Below are positions 44,887 through 53,985 of a stretch of 64,000 bases of DNA, piece after piece. The notes beneath the pieces were generated by a model that saw only the letters and a program-made list of their open reading frames with translations, searched no databases and was not told the origin of the DNA. The stretch lies in NCBI RefSeq assembly GCF_022601875.1, contig NZ_JAKVIP010000018.1:1-64000 (forward strand), read 5' to 3'. Numbering within the stretch: the stretch's first letter is position 1; every line of letters starts with the position of its first letter. Source of the stretch: Chryseobacterium sp. SSA4.19. GTDB taxonomy: Bacteria > Bacteroidota > Bacteroidia > Flavobacteriales > Weeksellaceae. The position numbers and the translations under genes were made by a program.

Positions 44887-45156
44887 TTACGCTTCCACAA
44901 TATTTTCCTTTTTATCAAACCTTCTGTGACATCTGGAAGCAAATTCTTTTTTAAATTTTTCTCTCAATTCCTGATATTGGTTTTCATCCATTTCGCGGAT
45001 TTTATCTGCAAGTCCGAAAGGCGATTTTTCCTTGATTCCGTATTCTTCGAAAATTCCTTTTACAAATCTTTTTCTTTGTACCGCTTTTTTAGCAATCATT
45101 GCTATGCCTGCTACGGCCAGTGCTCCAAGCGCACCCTTTACTACTGAATTTTTCAT
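44887..45156 (-). CDS. small protein downstream of the sigma-factor unit
   Basis: 89 residues. An N-terminal Gly/Ala-rich hydrophobic helix (KGALGALAVAGIAMIAKKAV) is followed by a charged helical region (MDENQYQELREKFKKEFASR) and a Cys-His near the end. Membrane association is likely. The charged helix with DENQYQELREKF resembles that of the neighbour at 45244 (MSDEEKEKFKEVWRNRC), so the two may be related in role. Not recognised as a family. Confidence 0.6.
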   Translation of the reverse strand: MKNSVVKGALGALAVAGIAMIAKKAVQRKRFVKGIFEEYGIKEKSPFGLADKIREMDENQYQELREKFKKEFASRCHRRFDKKENIVEA

Positions 45157-45243
45157 TTTTTCAAAATTTTAAATTTTACTACTTTGATTTTTTATAGAGA
45201 CGAATACCTGTGGTTTTTACTTTACTACTTCTAAAACGTCCGG

Positions 45244-45594
45244 TTATTCGTTATTTTTTTTATTCCTGTTGAAGAATCCGTTTTCGCACCTGTTTCTCCA
45301 TACTTCTTTGAATTTTTCTTTTTCTTCATCAGACATCCCTTCCATCTTATGTCTCAGGTGTTTCTCTTTCATGTCACGCATGCCCTGCCCGAATTTCCCA
45401 TGGAAACCTCCGAAAAGAATTTTACTCAGCACCAGGATTCCCATCGCCTGCCAGAAATTAATGCTTTTTACGCCTATAATTTCAGGAAGAATGCAGTTCC
45501 AGAGTGACATCACAATCCATGTGACCCCGAGAAAGATGAGCGGTGGACAAAGAATGAAAAAAATCCAGCTTTTTTTATGTTTATGATTGTTCAT
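45244..45594 (-). CDS. two-span membrane protein linked to a sigma factor
   Basis: 116 residues with two hydrophobic helices (about 9-32 and 43-62) and a charged cytosolic helix at the C-terminus (MRDMKEKHLRHKMEGMSDEE, then KFKEVWRNRC). It starts 13 nt after the sigma-factor stop and so is co-transcribed and translationally close. By position it could control the sigma factor, but it lacks a recognisable anti-sigma domain. Function is inference only. Confidence 0.65.
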   Translation of the reverse strand: MNNHKHKKSWIFFILCPPLIFLGVTWIVMSLWNCILPEIIGVKSINFWQAMGILVLSKILFGGFHGKFGQGMRDMKEKHLRHKMEGMSDEEKEKFKEVWRNRCENGFFNRNKKNNE

Positions 45595-45607
45595 ATCTTA
45601 TTTTTTA

Positions 45608-46186
45608 CTAACTGTTTAAATCTTCGTATAATTTTCGTAATCTGTTTCTTAAATGCTTGACTGCGTAGTTTTTCCTGCTGATGATGGTTTTGATATTCTC
45701 TCCCTGTTCATCGGCAATTTCCTGGAGGGTCTTATCATTCAGTTCATTTTCAACATATGCCAGACGCTGTTTTTCAGGAAGCTCATCCAGTGCTTCAAAA
45801 AGCTTTTTCCAGATTTCATCTTGAAACATTTTTATTTCCGGGCCGGCACTTTCATCCATCAGAAGGATATCTTTAATGGAAAAATCACCGTCTTCATCTT
45901 CATACACAAAGTCTTCAAGATTCTCAGTTTTCTTTTTGCGGTATTTATCCGTGATTTTATTTGCGGTTACCCTGTACAGCCAGCCGCCGACATTCACAAT
46001 CTCAGAAAGATTGGTAAGACTACTGAACTGATACCACACTTCCTGCAAAATATCTTCCGCATCTTCCGTATTCTTCACTTTAGGGCGAATATACGACATC
46101 AGCTTTCCCCCGTACTTTGAAACGGTTTGTGAGATGATATTTTCCTTCTCTTTCTGTGGCATTGCTATTTTTTCGACAACCTCCAT
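45608..46186 (-). CDS. ECF-type RNA polymerase sigma factor
   Basis: 192 residues (a start at 46162, MPQKEKENI, is also possible). Region 2 (about 20-90) has NTEDAEDILQEVWYQFSSLT and WLYRVTANKITDKYRKKK; region 4 (about 130-185) has LDELPEKQRLAYVENELND and a helix-turn-helix TLQEIADEQGENIKTIISRK. The linker is acidic (EDFVYEDEDGDFSIKD). It is the first gene of a three-gene unit with two small membrane-type proteins, and probably responds to an envelope signal. Confidence 0.9.
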   Translation of the reverse strand: MEVVEKIAMPQKEKENIISQTVSKYGGKLMSYIRPKVKNTEDAEDILQEVWYQFSSLTNLSEIVNVGGWLYRVTANKITDKYRKKKTENLEDFVYEDEDGDFSIKDILLMDESAGPEIKMFQDEIWKKLFEALDELPEKQRLAYVENELNDKTLQEIADEQGENIKTIISRKNYAVKHLRNRLRKLYEDLNS

Positions 46187-46471
46187 ATTGCTATGACGAT
46201 TGTATTTTTTGTTTTACTTTAATAAATTTAAAATATTTTTCAAGAAGTCCGTATTTTCTTTTAATTATCATGTTTTAAGATAGGAATATATGTTTTAAAA
46301 ATAAATGGGTTACCACTTTTTTGTTCTTGAAATATCTTGATCAGACCAATAGACCAAGCTTTCCCAAAAATTAAGAAAATTTTGATAATCCCTACAATGA
46401 AAAAAATTTAAGGATGCTACAAAGTGTTGGATCAGCTTAATTTATTCCTTAAAATAATGCGTACATTAAAA
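46187..46471. other. intergenic, no gene seen
   Basis: AT-rich leader region of the sigma-factor unit. No convincing frame. The terminator of the DoxX gene closes it on the right. Confidence 0.5.
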
Positions 46472-46495
46472 AACGGAAAGCAAAAACTTTCCGTT
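46472..46495 (-). terminator. terminator of the DoxX gene
   Basis: AACGGAAAG (46472-46480), loop CAAAAA, CTTTCCGTT (46487-46495), an exact inverted repeat followed on the minus strand by a T-run. It lies 25 nt after the stop. Confidence 0.85.
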
Positions 46496-46520
46496 AATAT
46501 GAGGTTGATAAATCAATATA

Positions 46521-46979
46521 TCAGTTAAGATAGATCCCGAAATACCAGGTCCAGGCAATCAGGATGATCTGCATCGGGATTCTTTCTTTATAAAGATAAT
46601 CCATTCCAGGCCCTGTATAATCCGCTTTGAAAATATTAATTTTCTTTTTTGAAGAATTGATATTGGCCAGAAAAACCAATACGTAGAAAATAATCAGTAA
46701 AACAGCAGTTAATTCACGGATGAAAGGAATCATTAATCCAATCCCTGCTGCTATTTCAATAATTCCGGTGAAATAAACCCAAAATAAGCGTGCAGGAATA
46801 AAATCAGGAATCATCATGGCCATCCCTTTTTGAAACTTAAAATGCGAAAGTCCGGTGAATACAATAAAAACAGCCATTCCCAGGTTTCCGGAAAATAAAA
46901 AATTCCATTCGCCATGAAATACTTTGGTTCCCAGTAAAGCCAGAATGAATGTAGCGAAAAGAATTGTTAAGAGTTTCAT
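46521..46979 (-). CDS. DoxX-like membrane protein
   Basis: 152 residues with four membrane helices. It shows the DoxX-like pattern of FIVFTGLSHFKFQKGMAMMI (helix 2 and loop), FIPARLFWVYFTGIIEIAAG (helix 3) and the final WTWYFGIYLN. These proteins are small quinone-linked or stress-associated membrane proteins in many bacteria; the exact activity is unclear. It begins a run of genes for small metabolic and damage-type proteins on the minus strand, but has its own terminator. Confidence 0.8.
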   Translation of the reverse strand: MKLLTILFATFILALLGTKVFHGEWNFLFSGNLGMAVFIVFTGLSHFKFQKGMAMMIPDFIPARLFWVYFTGIIEIAAGIGLMIPFIRELTAVLLIIFYVLVFLANINSSKKKINIFKADYTGPGMDYLYKERIPMQIILIAWTWYFGIYLN

Positions 46980-47095
46980 ATGATATTTTTATTTCCTCAG
47001 TGTTTAAAAAGTCACGGAGATTTTGCGACATCCTAAATTAAATAAAAGCGGACGATTTCTGTTCCATTTCTGGAAAATACGTTATTCATCTCCTC

Positions 47096-47539
47096 TTACT
47101 TTCCTTCAGCCAGACTCTTTATTATTTCCAAACCTTTTGTAAAACCTTCATCCATATGTGCACGCCAGTTTTTTTCGGTCTGGACTTCGACATGCAGTTT
47201 TGTCCGGCCATCAAAATCGATCAGGATATATTTTTCGAAAAAGCCGCTCCATTCCATCACTTCTTTGCTCCGCATATCTTCATTTCCTTCCTGGTCTAGC
47301 GTGCCCAGATGCTTAAAAACAATCTGATTTGGCTGTTCAAGACTGTCAATGGTTGAAACCATTCCTTTTCCTTCAGCATTCAGAAAATAGGTTTTACCTC
47401 CGACTTCCCAGTCAGATTTCATTACCGATCCGGGACTAAAAAACTGAGTCCATTCACCATAGGTTTCCGGATTCCAAAGAATATCCCAGATTTTCTGCTT
47501 CGGTGCATTAATTACTTTTTCATAAGACAGTGTTTCCAT
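47096..47539 (-). CDS. SRPBCC (START/AHSA1-like) ligand-binding protein 1
   Basis: 147 residues. It has the AHSA1-like start VINAPKQKIWDILWNPETYGEW followed by the beta-grip pattern (VGGKTYFLNAEGKGMVSTID, WSGFFEKYILIDFDG) and a long C-terminal helix (WRAHMDEGFTKGLEIIKSLA). The fold encloses a hydrophobic pocket; ligand unknown. A second SRPBCC gene lies 59 nt upstream in transcription order. Confidence 0.85.
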   Translation of the reverse strand: METLSYEKVINAPKQKIWDILWNPETYGEWTQFFSPGSVMKSDWEVGGKTYFLNAEGKGMVSTIDSLEQPNQIVFKHLGTLDQEGNEDMRSKEVMEWSGFFEKYILIDFDGRTKLHVEVQTEKNWRAHMDEGFTKGLEIIKSLAEGK

Positions 47540-47598
47540 AATTCTCTATTTTAAGTTGATTAAAGACAGCCATACAACAGTATCTTAAAACTATTATA

Positions 47599-48027
47599 TT
47601 ACAACTGGTTTTCTGAAAGATTTTTTATAATTCTTAAAGCATTGGGAAACTTTTCCTCAAAAAAACTTTTAAACTCTTCATTGGTCTGAATTTCAACATT
47701 TAACATTGTTCCTTCTTCATTCTCTTCCAAGATATATGCTTCCGTAGCTTCTCCCCAATCCTGCGGCATTTCTATCCCTTCAATAATTTCTCCCAGATGC
47801 AGAAATTTCATAATCTTTTCCGGAATGTTCTTTTCAACCCTGCTGTACATACCGTTATTATGAGGATCAAAAAATTTCATAATACTTCCTTCTTCCCATG
47901 TTCCCTGATAAAAAGAACCTTCTGTAAATGCAGTCGTCCACTGCCTGTAAGACATGTCATCCCATAATACACTCCAGACTTTTGCCGGTTCTGCACTGAT
48001 CTGTATTTCAAAATGTAATTTTTCCAT
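47599..48027 (-). CDS. SRPBCC (START/AHSA1-like) ligand-binding protein 2
   Basis: 142 residues. It starts LHFEIQISAEPAKVWSVLWD and follows the same order of elements as the neighbouring SRPBCC gene, including the C-terminal helix (SFFEEKFPNALRIIKNLSEN). The two look like diverged tandem duplicates. No ligand can be assigned. Confidence 0.85.
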   Translation of the reverse strand: MEKLHFEIQISAEPAKVWSVLWDDMSYRQWTTAFTEGSFYQGTWEEGSIMKFFDPHNNGMYSRVEKNIPEKIMKFLHLGEIIEGIEMPQDWGEATEAYILEENEEGTMLNVEIQTNEEFKSFFEEKFPNALRIIKNLSENQL

Positions 48028-48096
48028 AGCTGTATAAAGTTATTAAAGTCTGTTTAAGATATAAACAGACTTTACGTTGTAATTTTTCAAAAAGTA

Positions 48097-48942
48097 TTAT
48101 CCGCCCACAAAGTCACCTCCGTTGATATGAATTACTTCGCCCGTAATGAAACTTGAGTCTTCTGACGCCAGAAAAACGTAGGCCGGTGCGACTTCAGAGG
48201 GTTGCCCCGCACGTTTCAGAGCGGTATCTTTTCCGAATGTGGAGAGGTCATCAAACGTCTCTTTTACCAAAGGAGTCCAGATAGGACCGGGAGCCACACC
48301 GTTAACTAAAATTTTTTTCTCTGCCAGATTCAGATTGGTTGATAATGACCTCATAAATGATAATATGGCTCCTTTTGTTGCTGCATAGTCAATAAGATGA
48401 TCGCTGCCACGGTACGCCGTAACGGATGTGGTACAGATGATTCTTCCTCCCTCACGGATTATCGGTAAAAGATCTCTTGTGAGAGAAATCATTGAAATGA
48501 TATTCGTATTGAATGTTTCCTGAATCTGCTCATCGGAAATTTCTTCCAGTGCATCTTTAGAAGTATGGATCCCTGCATTGTTCACAAGAATATCCAGCTT
48601 CCCCCATTCTTCTCTGATCTGACCGGTACAATTTTCCCGGAATTCTTTTTTTCCCAGGTCGCCCTTAATCAAAGTACATAACCGGCCTTCTTTTTCAACC
48701 AGTTTTTTTGTTTCTCCGGCATCATCGTCACTTTCTTTATAAACAATGGCAACATCTGCTCCTTCTCTTGCAAAGTGAACTGCCACTGCCTGCCCTATAC
48801 CGCTGTCTCCGCCGGTAATCAATGCTTTTTTATTCACCAGCTTCCGGCTTCCCAGATAATTTTCACGGATGATTTCAGGCAATACTCCTTCATTCGGAAC
48901 TTCTGATCTTGAATCTGACTTGTTCTGTGTTTTCATATGCAA
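48097..48942 (-). CDS. short-chain dehydrogenase (YhdG/YghA-like)
   Basis: 281 residues (a start at 48936 would drop two). After an N-terminal extension of about 40 residues typical of this branch (PEIIRENYLGSRKLVNKKAL), the Rossmann fold has the cofactor motif GGDSGIGQ, NNAG at ILVNNAGIH, catalytic Ser in CTTSVTAYRG and the YxxxK pair in DYAATKGAI. The last strand is GEVIHINGGDFVGG. It should use NAD(P)H to reduce carbonyls, possibly in general stress response. The substrate is not readable. Confidence 0.9.
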   Translation of the reverse strand: MHMKTQNKSDSRSEVPNEGVLPEIIRENYLGSRKLVNKKALITGGDSGIGQAVAVHFAREGADVAIVYKESDDDAGETKKLVEKEGRLCTLIKGDLGKKEFRENCTGQIREEWGKLDILVNNAGIHTSKDALEEISDEQIQETFNTNIISMISLTRDLLPIIREGGRIICTTSVTAYRGSDHLIDYAATKGAILSFMRSLSTNLNLAEKKILVNGVAPGPIWTPLVKETFDDLSTFGKDTALKRAGQPSEVAPAYVFLASEDSSFITGEVIHINGGDFVGG

Positions 48943-49025
48943 ATCTTTTCTACACTATATCAAACAGTAAGCCGAACAGGTCCTCCGAAGAATGAGAAAT
49001 GGGTGGTTGTTACTGAAACTCCAAA

Positions 49026-51509
49026 TTAAATCAGATATTTTTTCAGGCCTTCCATAATTCCCTGCCATAAAGTATTAAAGAAGCTTTTGTTGGGATCTCT
49101 TTCGATATTGACTTCCACATAGCTGGGCTCACCCTTTGAATCATTTTTAACAAAAATATTGGCAATCGCACTCAGCAGTTTCCTTTCCTTACCCGTATTT
49201 TTATTCATGAAATTAACATTCATATCGCTGTACTTGAAGTAGAAGTTACCTCCGATATTTTTACTGTTTCCTTTATAATCAAATTTCAGGTAATGAATTT
49301 TACCGTCCAGGCTTACATTAAGGTAAGGTCTTACGAAGAGATTGGCATTGTCCACGGAAAGATCATTGATGATCCCGTTAATGGCATAATCATCATTTTT
49401 ATTGGCAACATCAAACTGCCACTGCACCTTGGTATCGGCGTCTCCGAAAAGCCTGAACTGGGAATCTACCTTTACCAAAGTAGGCCTGCCTTTCATTTTT
49501 GCACTGTTCAAATTAAAGATGGACGCATTGAAATTTTCTAAGGTAATTTTGCCGGGAATCTTCGCTTTTTCAGCAACTTCCTCATAGGCAAGCCGTGAAT
49601 TTTTGACATCGACTTGCTTAATGAACAAAGGAAATTTTACATCACGGAGCTTTTTGCTGAACATGTATCGGACCCCAATGTCATCCGGAGGTGCGAGATC
49701 ATGGAAAATGTTACAGTTGACACCGTCAAAAACAATACGGTCAAGATCAATGGCTGTACTTTTTCCGAAGATGGAATTTCTGTCGGTAATGTTAATGGAC
49801 TTTACTTTTATTGTGTACAGATCTTCCTCCACTGCAATCATCCGGTTGAACTTTTCTCTTGAATATTTAGGAAGAAAACCAAAATTGGTAATCTGTGTTA
49901 TTTTACCGGTGTTTTTTATCCCATGTATTTTCAGCCTGTAATATTTCCCGGCATCCACATCGATCTTACCTGCTGTAATCATTTGATTTTTAACATGAAA
50001 GGGAATGGATTCTTTCAGGATATTCCTATCTGTTGTCACCGAATTCAGTTTAACATTGAAGTTTCCGACTTTTATTTTATTGATACCTTTTGATTGCTGT
50101 GAGAACATTCCGTTAATAATATTTACAGCTCCCAAATTAGCAAGGAGATCAGGAACCGCTGCTTTACTTTTACCGGAGGTTTTCTTTTTATGATCAGCAG
50201 CAATAATTTCAATATCCGGCCGGTAAATATTAACGGCAGCAAATTTTAACTGAAACTGCTGGCCGGCAAACCGCGATGTATTTTTCAGAAATTCAATTTT
50301 AGGTGTTTTTATGTTGAAAACATCTTTTGTCCTGCTTTTTCCGAGCGCTTTGAACTGAACATTATCCAAGAAAATATCATCATTGTCTGAAGAAATCTTT
50401 TTGATACTTACCGCCTGCAGAGGATCGGTCATAAAATACATATTTTCCAATTCAATATGGTGTCCTGAAAAGGCAAAAGGCACTTTTTCTTTTACTGTAT
50501 TTTTATCAAAAACAATATCATTTAAATTCAGCCGGAAATTATCAACTGATGCGGTTTTTACTTTATTTTTCTGCTGCACCAACACAGAACCCTGTTGGAT
50601 ATCAAAGTTTTTAATTCCGATTTTCAGGTTGACTTCTTTCGGGTTTTCCTTTACCGTTTTCTTATTTGTAGAGGTAACAATTAGCTGTGGTTTTGTAAAC
50701 CTTGTATTTTCTATAATCAAAGAATCCTGATTGATGATAAAGTTCGCCGCCAGAAGCTGGCTGACTTTCAGATCAAAAACATTTTTTGCATTGTAAAGCC
50801 CCGGACTTTCAATTGGCTTCAGGTGAAAATTTGTAATGGTAAGCTGTCTATTTTTTGCATCGATCCGTTTGGCAAAGATCTGGCAAAAGTCATTAACAGT
50901 AACCATCAACTCATGGGCTTCGATTTTAAAATCTTTAAAAGAAACGGGTAATTTTGAAGCATCTTTGCTTTGACGGATCTCCGTAAGATTAATGTTTACG
51001 TTCTTCCCGGTAAAAATATCTCTTTGTGCAGCGTCTTTTACCGAAATATGTCCGTTGGTTACAAAAATATTTTCAACTTCAAAGTCTGCTTTCTTTTGTC
51101 CCGGATTTTTCTTCTTTTTTGTTTTGCCTATCCTGATCCGAAGATCTGGGTCAATAAGCTGAATATTTTTCACATGATAGGATTTGCTGATAATGGCCTT
51201 CCATATCCCGAAATCTTCGATTTTCAGGCTTTTCAAATTCCCCTCAATCTTCGTCACAGCCGGATCTTTAGTCGCTTTCGTCCGGATAGATACTGAATGT
51301 GCGGAAATATTGCCTTTGTAAAGATCAAGGTCAAAATCTTTAAGTGAAATCCGGTAAGGTGTCTTTTCATTAACCAGTTCCGGAAGTTTATGCTTAAGAT
51401 AAACCGTAAGAAAAAATGGAGAAACAAGTGCCAGAAAAACCAGACTTCCTAAAATAATCAGTATTGTCTTTTTCCATTTTGCAGGTTTTTGTTTAATTTT
51501 CGTTTTCAT
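49026..51509 (-). CDS. AsmA/DUF748-like envelope protein
   Basis: 827 residues. One N-terminal membrane helix (about 12-33, TILIILGSLVFLALVSPFFL) is followed by a long beta-strand-rich periplasmic region with repeated short segments of the type IKNFDIQQGSVLVQQ, VKNIQLIDPDLRIR, VNIINGMFSQQ, typical of AsmA/TamB-related bridge proteins. The end (FFNTLWQGIMEGLKKYL) is the usual DUF748 C-terminus. Family members are thought to carry phospholipid between membranes or assist outer-membrane assembly. It is monocistronic by spacing. Confidence 0.8.
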   Translation of the reverse strand: MKTKIKQKPAKWKKTILIILGSLVFLALVSPFFLTVYLKHKLPELVNEKTPYRISLKDFDLDLYKGNISAHSVSIRTKATKDPAVTKIEGNLKSLKIEDFGIWKAIISKSYHVKNIQLIDPDLRIRIGKTKKKKNPGQKKADFEVENIFVTNGHISVKDAAQRDIFTGKNVNINLTEIRQSKDASKLPVSFKDFKIEAHELMVTVNDFCQIFAKRIDAKNRQLTITNFHLKPIESPGLYNAKNVFDLKVSQLLAANFIINQDSLIIENTRFTKPQLIVTSTNKKTVKENPKEVNLKIGIKNFDIQQGSVLVQQKNKVKTASVDNFRLNLNDIVFDKNTVKEKVPFAFSGHHIELENMYFMTDPLQAVSIKKISSDNDDIFLDNVQFKALGKSRTKDVFNIKTPKIEFLKNTSRFAGQQFQLKFAAVNIYRPDIEIIAADHKKKTSGKSKAAVPDLLANLGAVNIINGMFSQQSKGINKIKVGNFNVKLNSVTTDRNILKESIPFHVKNQMITAGKIDVDAGKYYRLKIHGIKNTGKITQITNFGFLPKYSREKFNRMIAVEEDLYTIKVKSINITDRNSIFGKSTAIDLDRIVFDGVNCNIFHDLAPPDDIGVRYMFSKKLRDVKFPLFIKQVDVKNSRLAYEEVAEKAKIPGKITLENFNASIFNLNSAKMKGRPTLVKVDSQFRLFGDADTKVQWQFDVANKNDDYAINGIINDLSVDNANLFVRPYLNVSLDGKIHYLKFDYKGNSKNIGGNFYFKYSDMNVNFMNKNTGKERKLLSAIANIFVKNDSKGEPSYVEVNIERDPNKSFFNTLWQGIMEGLKKYLI

Positions 51510-51712
51510 GCAAGCAGCAGCTGATTATTTTAAATCGGAAACCAGCATACCTTACATTATTTTCAAATCTTATTCCAAATTCATAACAAAATGGTTTTCT
51601 CCTTAATTTAGCTTTTTTTTGTGTTCGTATAAATTATTAAGAATCACAAACCAGCAATCTCTTGCGTATCTTTTGTATTTATCAAACCAGGAATTATGCT
51701 GATCTCAATCAT

Positions 51713-52579
51713 CTATGAAGAATATGCTTTTTCCAGTTCTTCAATATTTATTTTCTGCATCCTCATCATGGCCTGAACTACTTTATAGGCTTTTTCCTGA
51801 TCCGGATCATTCATCAGCTGGATTAGCCTTTTAGGAACAATCTGCCAGCTAAGGCCATAAGGATCTTTCAGCCAGCCGCACATACTCTCTCTGCCTCCAT
51901 TTCCTGTGAGTGAATTCCAGTAATGATCTGTCTGTTTTTGATCATCAGTCATTACTACTATTGAAATCCCTTCATTAAAATCAAATGCATGGTCATAAGA
52001 ATTATCCATACAAAAAAAACTGTACCCGTCAATTTCAAAATGGGCATGCTGGATGTGTCCTGCTGGCTCATCGCCCGGATGGCCCTCACTTCCATCTCCA
52101 TACCGTAAGATATTTCCTATTCTGGAATCCGGAAATGTTTTGGTGTACAGTTCCATGGCTTCCATGGCTTTCCCGTTATTCTGATGTATAAACATCAAAG
52201 TAGGGATGAGCTTCTGTTCAGTCTGTTTTTCTCCTAAGAAAATCTGCCATGTCACGTCATAGCGGTCTCTGATCCAGCCATATTTCCTGCTCCATGAATA
52301 AGAATCAAGCGGCATCAATATGGTTCCTCCTTCCATCAGCTGATCCCAATACTTTTGCACTTCTTCTTCCGTCTCACAAATAACCATAAATGAAACCGAA
52401 GCATTTTTCTTGAATTGCGGGCCTCCGTTCAGAAGCATGAACTTCTGTCCGAGAAGGTCTATGTTTATCACAACAGGTGTATCTGCTGTAATCTTGCCGT
52501 CAAATACATTGCGGTAAAATTCTGCAGCTTCTCTTGCGTCTTCGTCATACCACAGGCATGGAAATATATCATTGTTCAT
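51713..52579 (-). CDS. double VOC-domain protein (PhnB/3-demethylubiquinone fold)
   Basis: 288 residues with two PhnB-like VOC modules. Module 1 (about 1-130) starts FPCLWYDEDAREAAEFYRNV and contains WDQLMEGGTILMPLDSYSWS with KYGWIRDRYDVTWQI. Module 2 (about 130-275) repeats this: MFIHQNNGKAMEAMELYTKT, GWLKDPYGLSWQIVPKRL. The tail ALVQAMMRMQKINIEELEKA-like helix is common in the family. Enzymatic activity is unknown. It is the last gene of a run of six from 54931. Confidence 0.88.
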   Translation of the reverse strand: MNNDIFPCLWYDEDAREAAEFYRNVFDGKITADTPVVINIDLLGQKFMLLNGGPQFKKNASVSFMVICETEEEVQKYWDQLMEGGTILMPLDSYSWSRKYGWIRDRYDVTWQIFLGEKQTEQKLIPTLMFIHQNNGKAMEAMELYTKTFPDSRIGNILRYGDGSEGHPGDEPAGHIQHAHFEIDGYSFFCMDNSYDHAFDFNEGISIVVMTDDQKQTDHYWNSLTGNGGRESMCGWLKDPYGLSWQIVPKRLIQLMNDPDQEKAYKVVQAMMRMQKINIEELEKAYSS

Positions 52580-52648
52580 ATTGTTTACTTTAGATGGATT
52601 TATTTTTTTTCAGTCATTTGCTTATGAAAACTGAGATCAATATTTTAA

Positions 52649-52855
52649 TCAGAACACTTGACTTTTAAAAGAAACCTGATGTTTTTTCATATAGGTTTTC
52701 AGTTTTTTCATGGTCGTTTCCCCAAAGCCATGAAGTTTCATAATTTCATCTTCAGAATATCCTGAAAGCTTTTCCAGGGAATCTATTTTTTCCTGTTCCA
52801 AAGCCTTTCTGGCAGGAACGGCAATGACATTTTTCAGAAAATCTCTTTGTCCCAT
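52649..52855 (-). CDS. small helix-hairpin-helix protein (RpoA C-terminal-like)
   Basis: 68 residues from ATG 52855 (a longer start at 52912 is possible but adds a less protein-like stretch). After MGQRDFLKNVIAVPARKALE it reads IDSLEKLSGYSEDEIMKLHG and FGETTMKKLKTYM, the pattern of the helix-hairpin-helix in the RNA polymerase alpha C-terminal domain and related DNA-binding modules. It would be a free-standing HhH module. The role within this cluster is unknown. Confidence 0.65.
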   Translation of the reverse strand: MGQRDFLKNVIAVPARKALEQEKIDSLEKLSGYSEDEIMKLHGFGETTMKKLKTYMKKHQVSFKSQVF

Positions 52856-52934
52856 GTGACTCACAGCGCAGACTGAGGTGAGACACTTTGCCATTATAAT
52901 TAAATTGATCATGGCTTTAAAGGTGTTGATTTAA

Positions 52935-53348
52935 TTAATTGTTTTCAACGTATTTGTGGAAATTATTGAATATGGCATACCATCCTTCCCGTTGCATCTC
53001 TGGAGAATTCTGTTTTTCGGGATCAAATATTTCGATCACTTTTGTTGTATTTTCATCAACAGCTTCAAAAATCACTTCCACTTTCCTGTTATCTTCCAGA
53101 TGATATTGTATTTTCTTATACAAAATGATTTCATCGTAAATGCCTTCAAAATCAAAACCGGAACTTCCGTCTTTCGCTTCCATTCTTGTTTTAAATTTAC
53201 CTCCGACTCTTAAGTCATTTTCCGACGACGGGCATTGCCAGGACTCATGGGCAAAATTCCATTGGGTAATATGTTCCGGGGTGCTGAAATATTCCCAGAC
53301 TTTCTGTACGGGCGCAAGAATCGTGATGTCAATTTTTATCGGTTCCAT
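52935..53348 (-). CDS. SRPBCC (AHSA1-like) protein
   Basis: 137 residues. It has the classic AHSA1 start ITILAPVQKVWEYFSTPEHI and QWNFAHESWQCPSSENDLRVGG, followed by GFDFEGIYDEIILYKKIQYH and the C-terminal helix MQREGWYAIFNNFHKYVEN. Members bind hydrophobic ligands or act as stress-related proteins. The start lies 70 nt after the upstream VOC gene. Confidence 0.88.
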   Translation of the reverse strand: MEPIKIDITILAPVQKVWEYFSTPEHITQWNFAHESWQCPSSENDLRVGGKFKTRMEAKDGSSGFDFEGIYDEIILYKKIQYHLEDNRKVEVIFEAVDENTTKVIEIFDPEKQNSPEMQREGWYAIFNNFHKYVENN

Positions 53349-53418
53349 ATTTTATCTTGTGATTAAAGTGAAAGGGCAATCAAAAAAACTGCCCTGTTGA
53401 TAATTAAGGTAAAGATAA

Positions 53419-53847
53419 TTATTTTAAATTCTCTTCGTTATAATTAATCATCCAATATACACCGAATTTATCCTGAAAGCTCCCAAAATAATCTCCCCAG
53501 AACTGTTCTTCCATCGGCATTTCAATAATGCCACCTTGTGAAAGCCCGTTAAAAAGCCGGTCTGCTTCTTCTTTGGATTCAGGGAAAACAGAAATATAAT
53601 TATTGTTTCCCACCGTAAGATGCTGTCCAAAAGACGGAACAATATCAGATGCCATCAGGAGGTCACTCCCGATTCGCAATGAGATGTGCATCATCCTGTT
53701 TTTTTCTTCATCGGATAAATTTTCGGTTCCGGGAGCGTTTCCCATTTTGTGTGCTCCGACGAATTCGCCGCCAAAAATCGATTTGTAAAAAGTGAATGCT
53801 TCTTCAGCTGTACCATCAAAATTCAGGTACGGATTTAATTTTGCCAT
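53419..53847 (-). CDS. VOC-family protein (PhnB-like)
   Basis: 142 residues, single PhnB-like module: NPYLNFDGTAEEAFTFYKSI, FGGEF, MMHISLRIGSDLLMASDIVP, GGIIEMPMEEQFWGDYFGSF and DKFGVYWMINY. No metal-binding histidine/glutamate triad of true glyoxalases is obvious. Function unknown. Confidence 0.9.
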   Translation of the reverse strand: MAKLNPYLNFDGTAEEAFTFYKSIFGGEFVGAHKMGNAPGTENLSDEEKNRMMHISLRIGSDLLMASDIVPSFGQHLTVGNNNYISVFPESKEEADRLFNGLSQGGIIEMPMEEQFWGDYFGSFQDKFGVYWMINYNEENLK

Positions 53848-53985
53848 GATTTTATTTTTAAATGTTAGTATTTGGTTTGTCAGCTTGAGGAGTCTGGAAC
53901 AAAGCCCTCATGTATGAATGTAAAGAGAAACAGATTTTTGAAATACTTGAAAATTTCAGTTTGCCTTTTTCCGATATGATTTATT

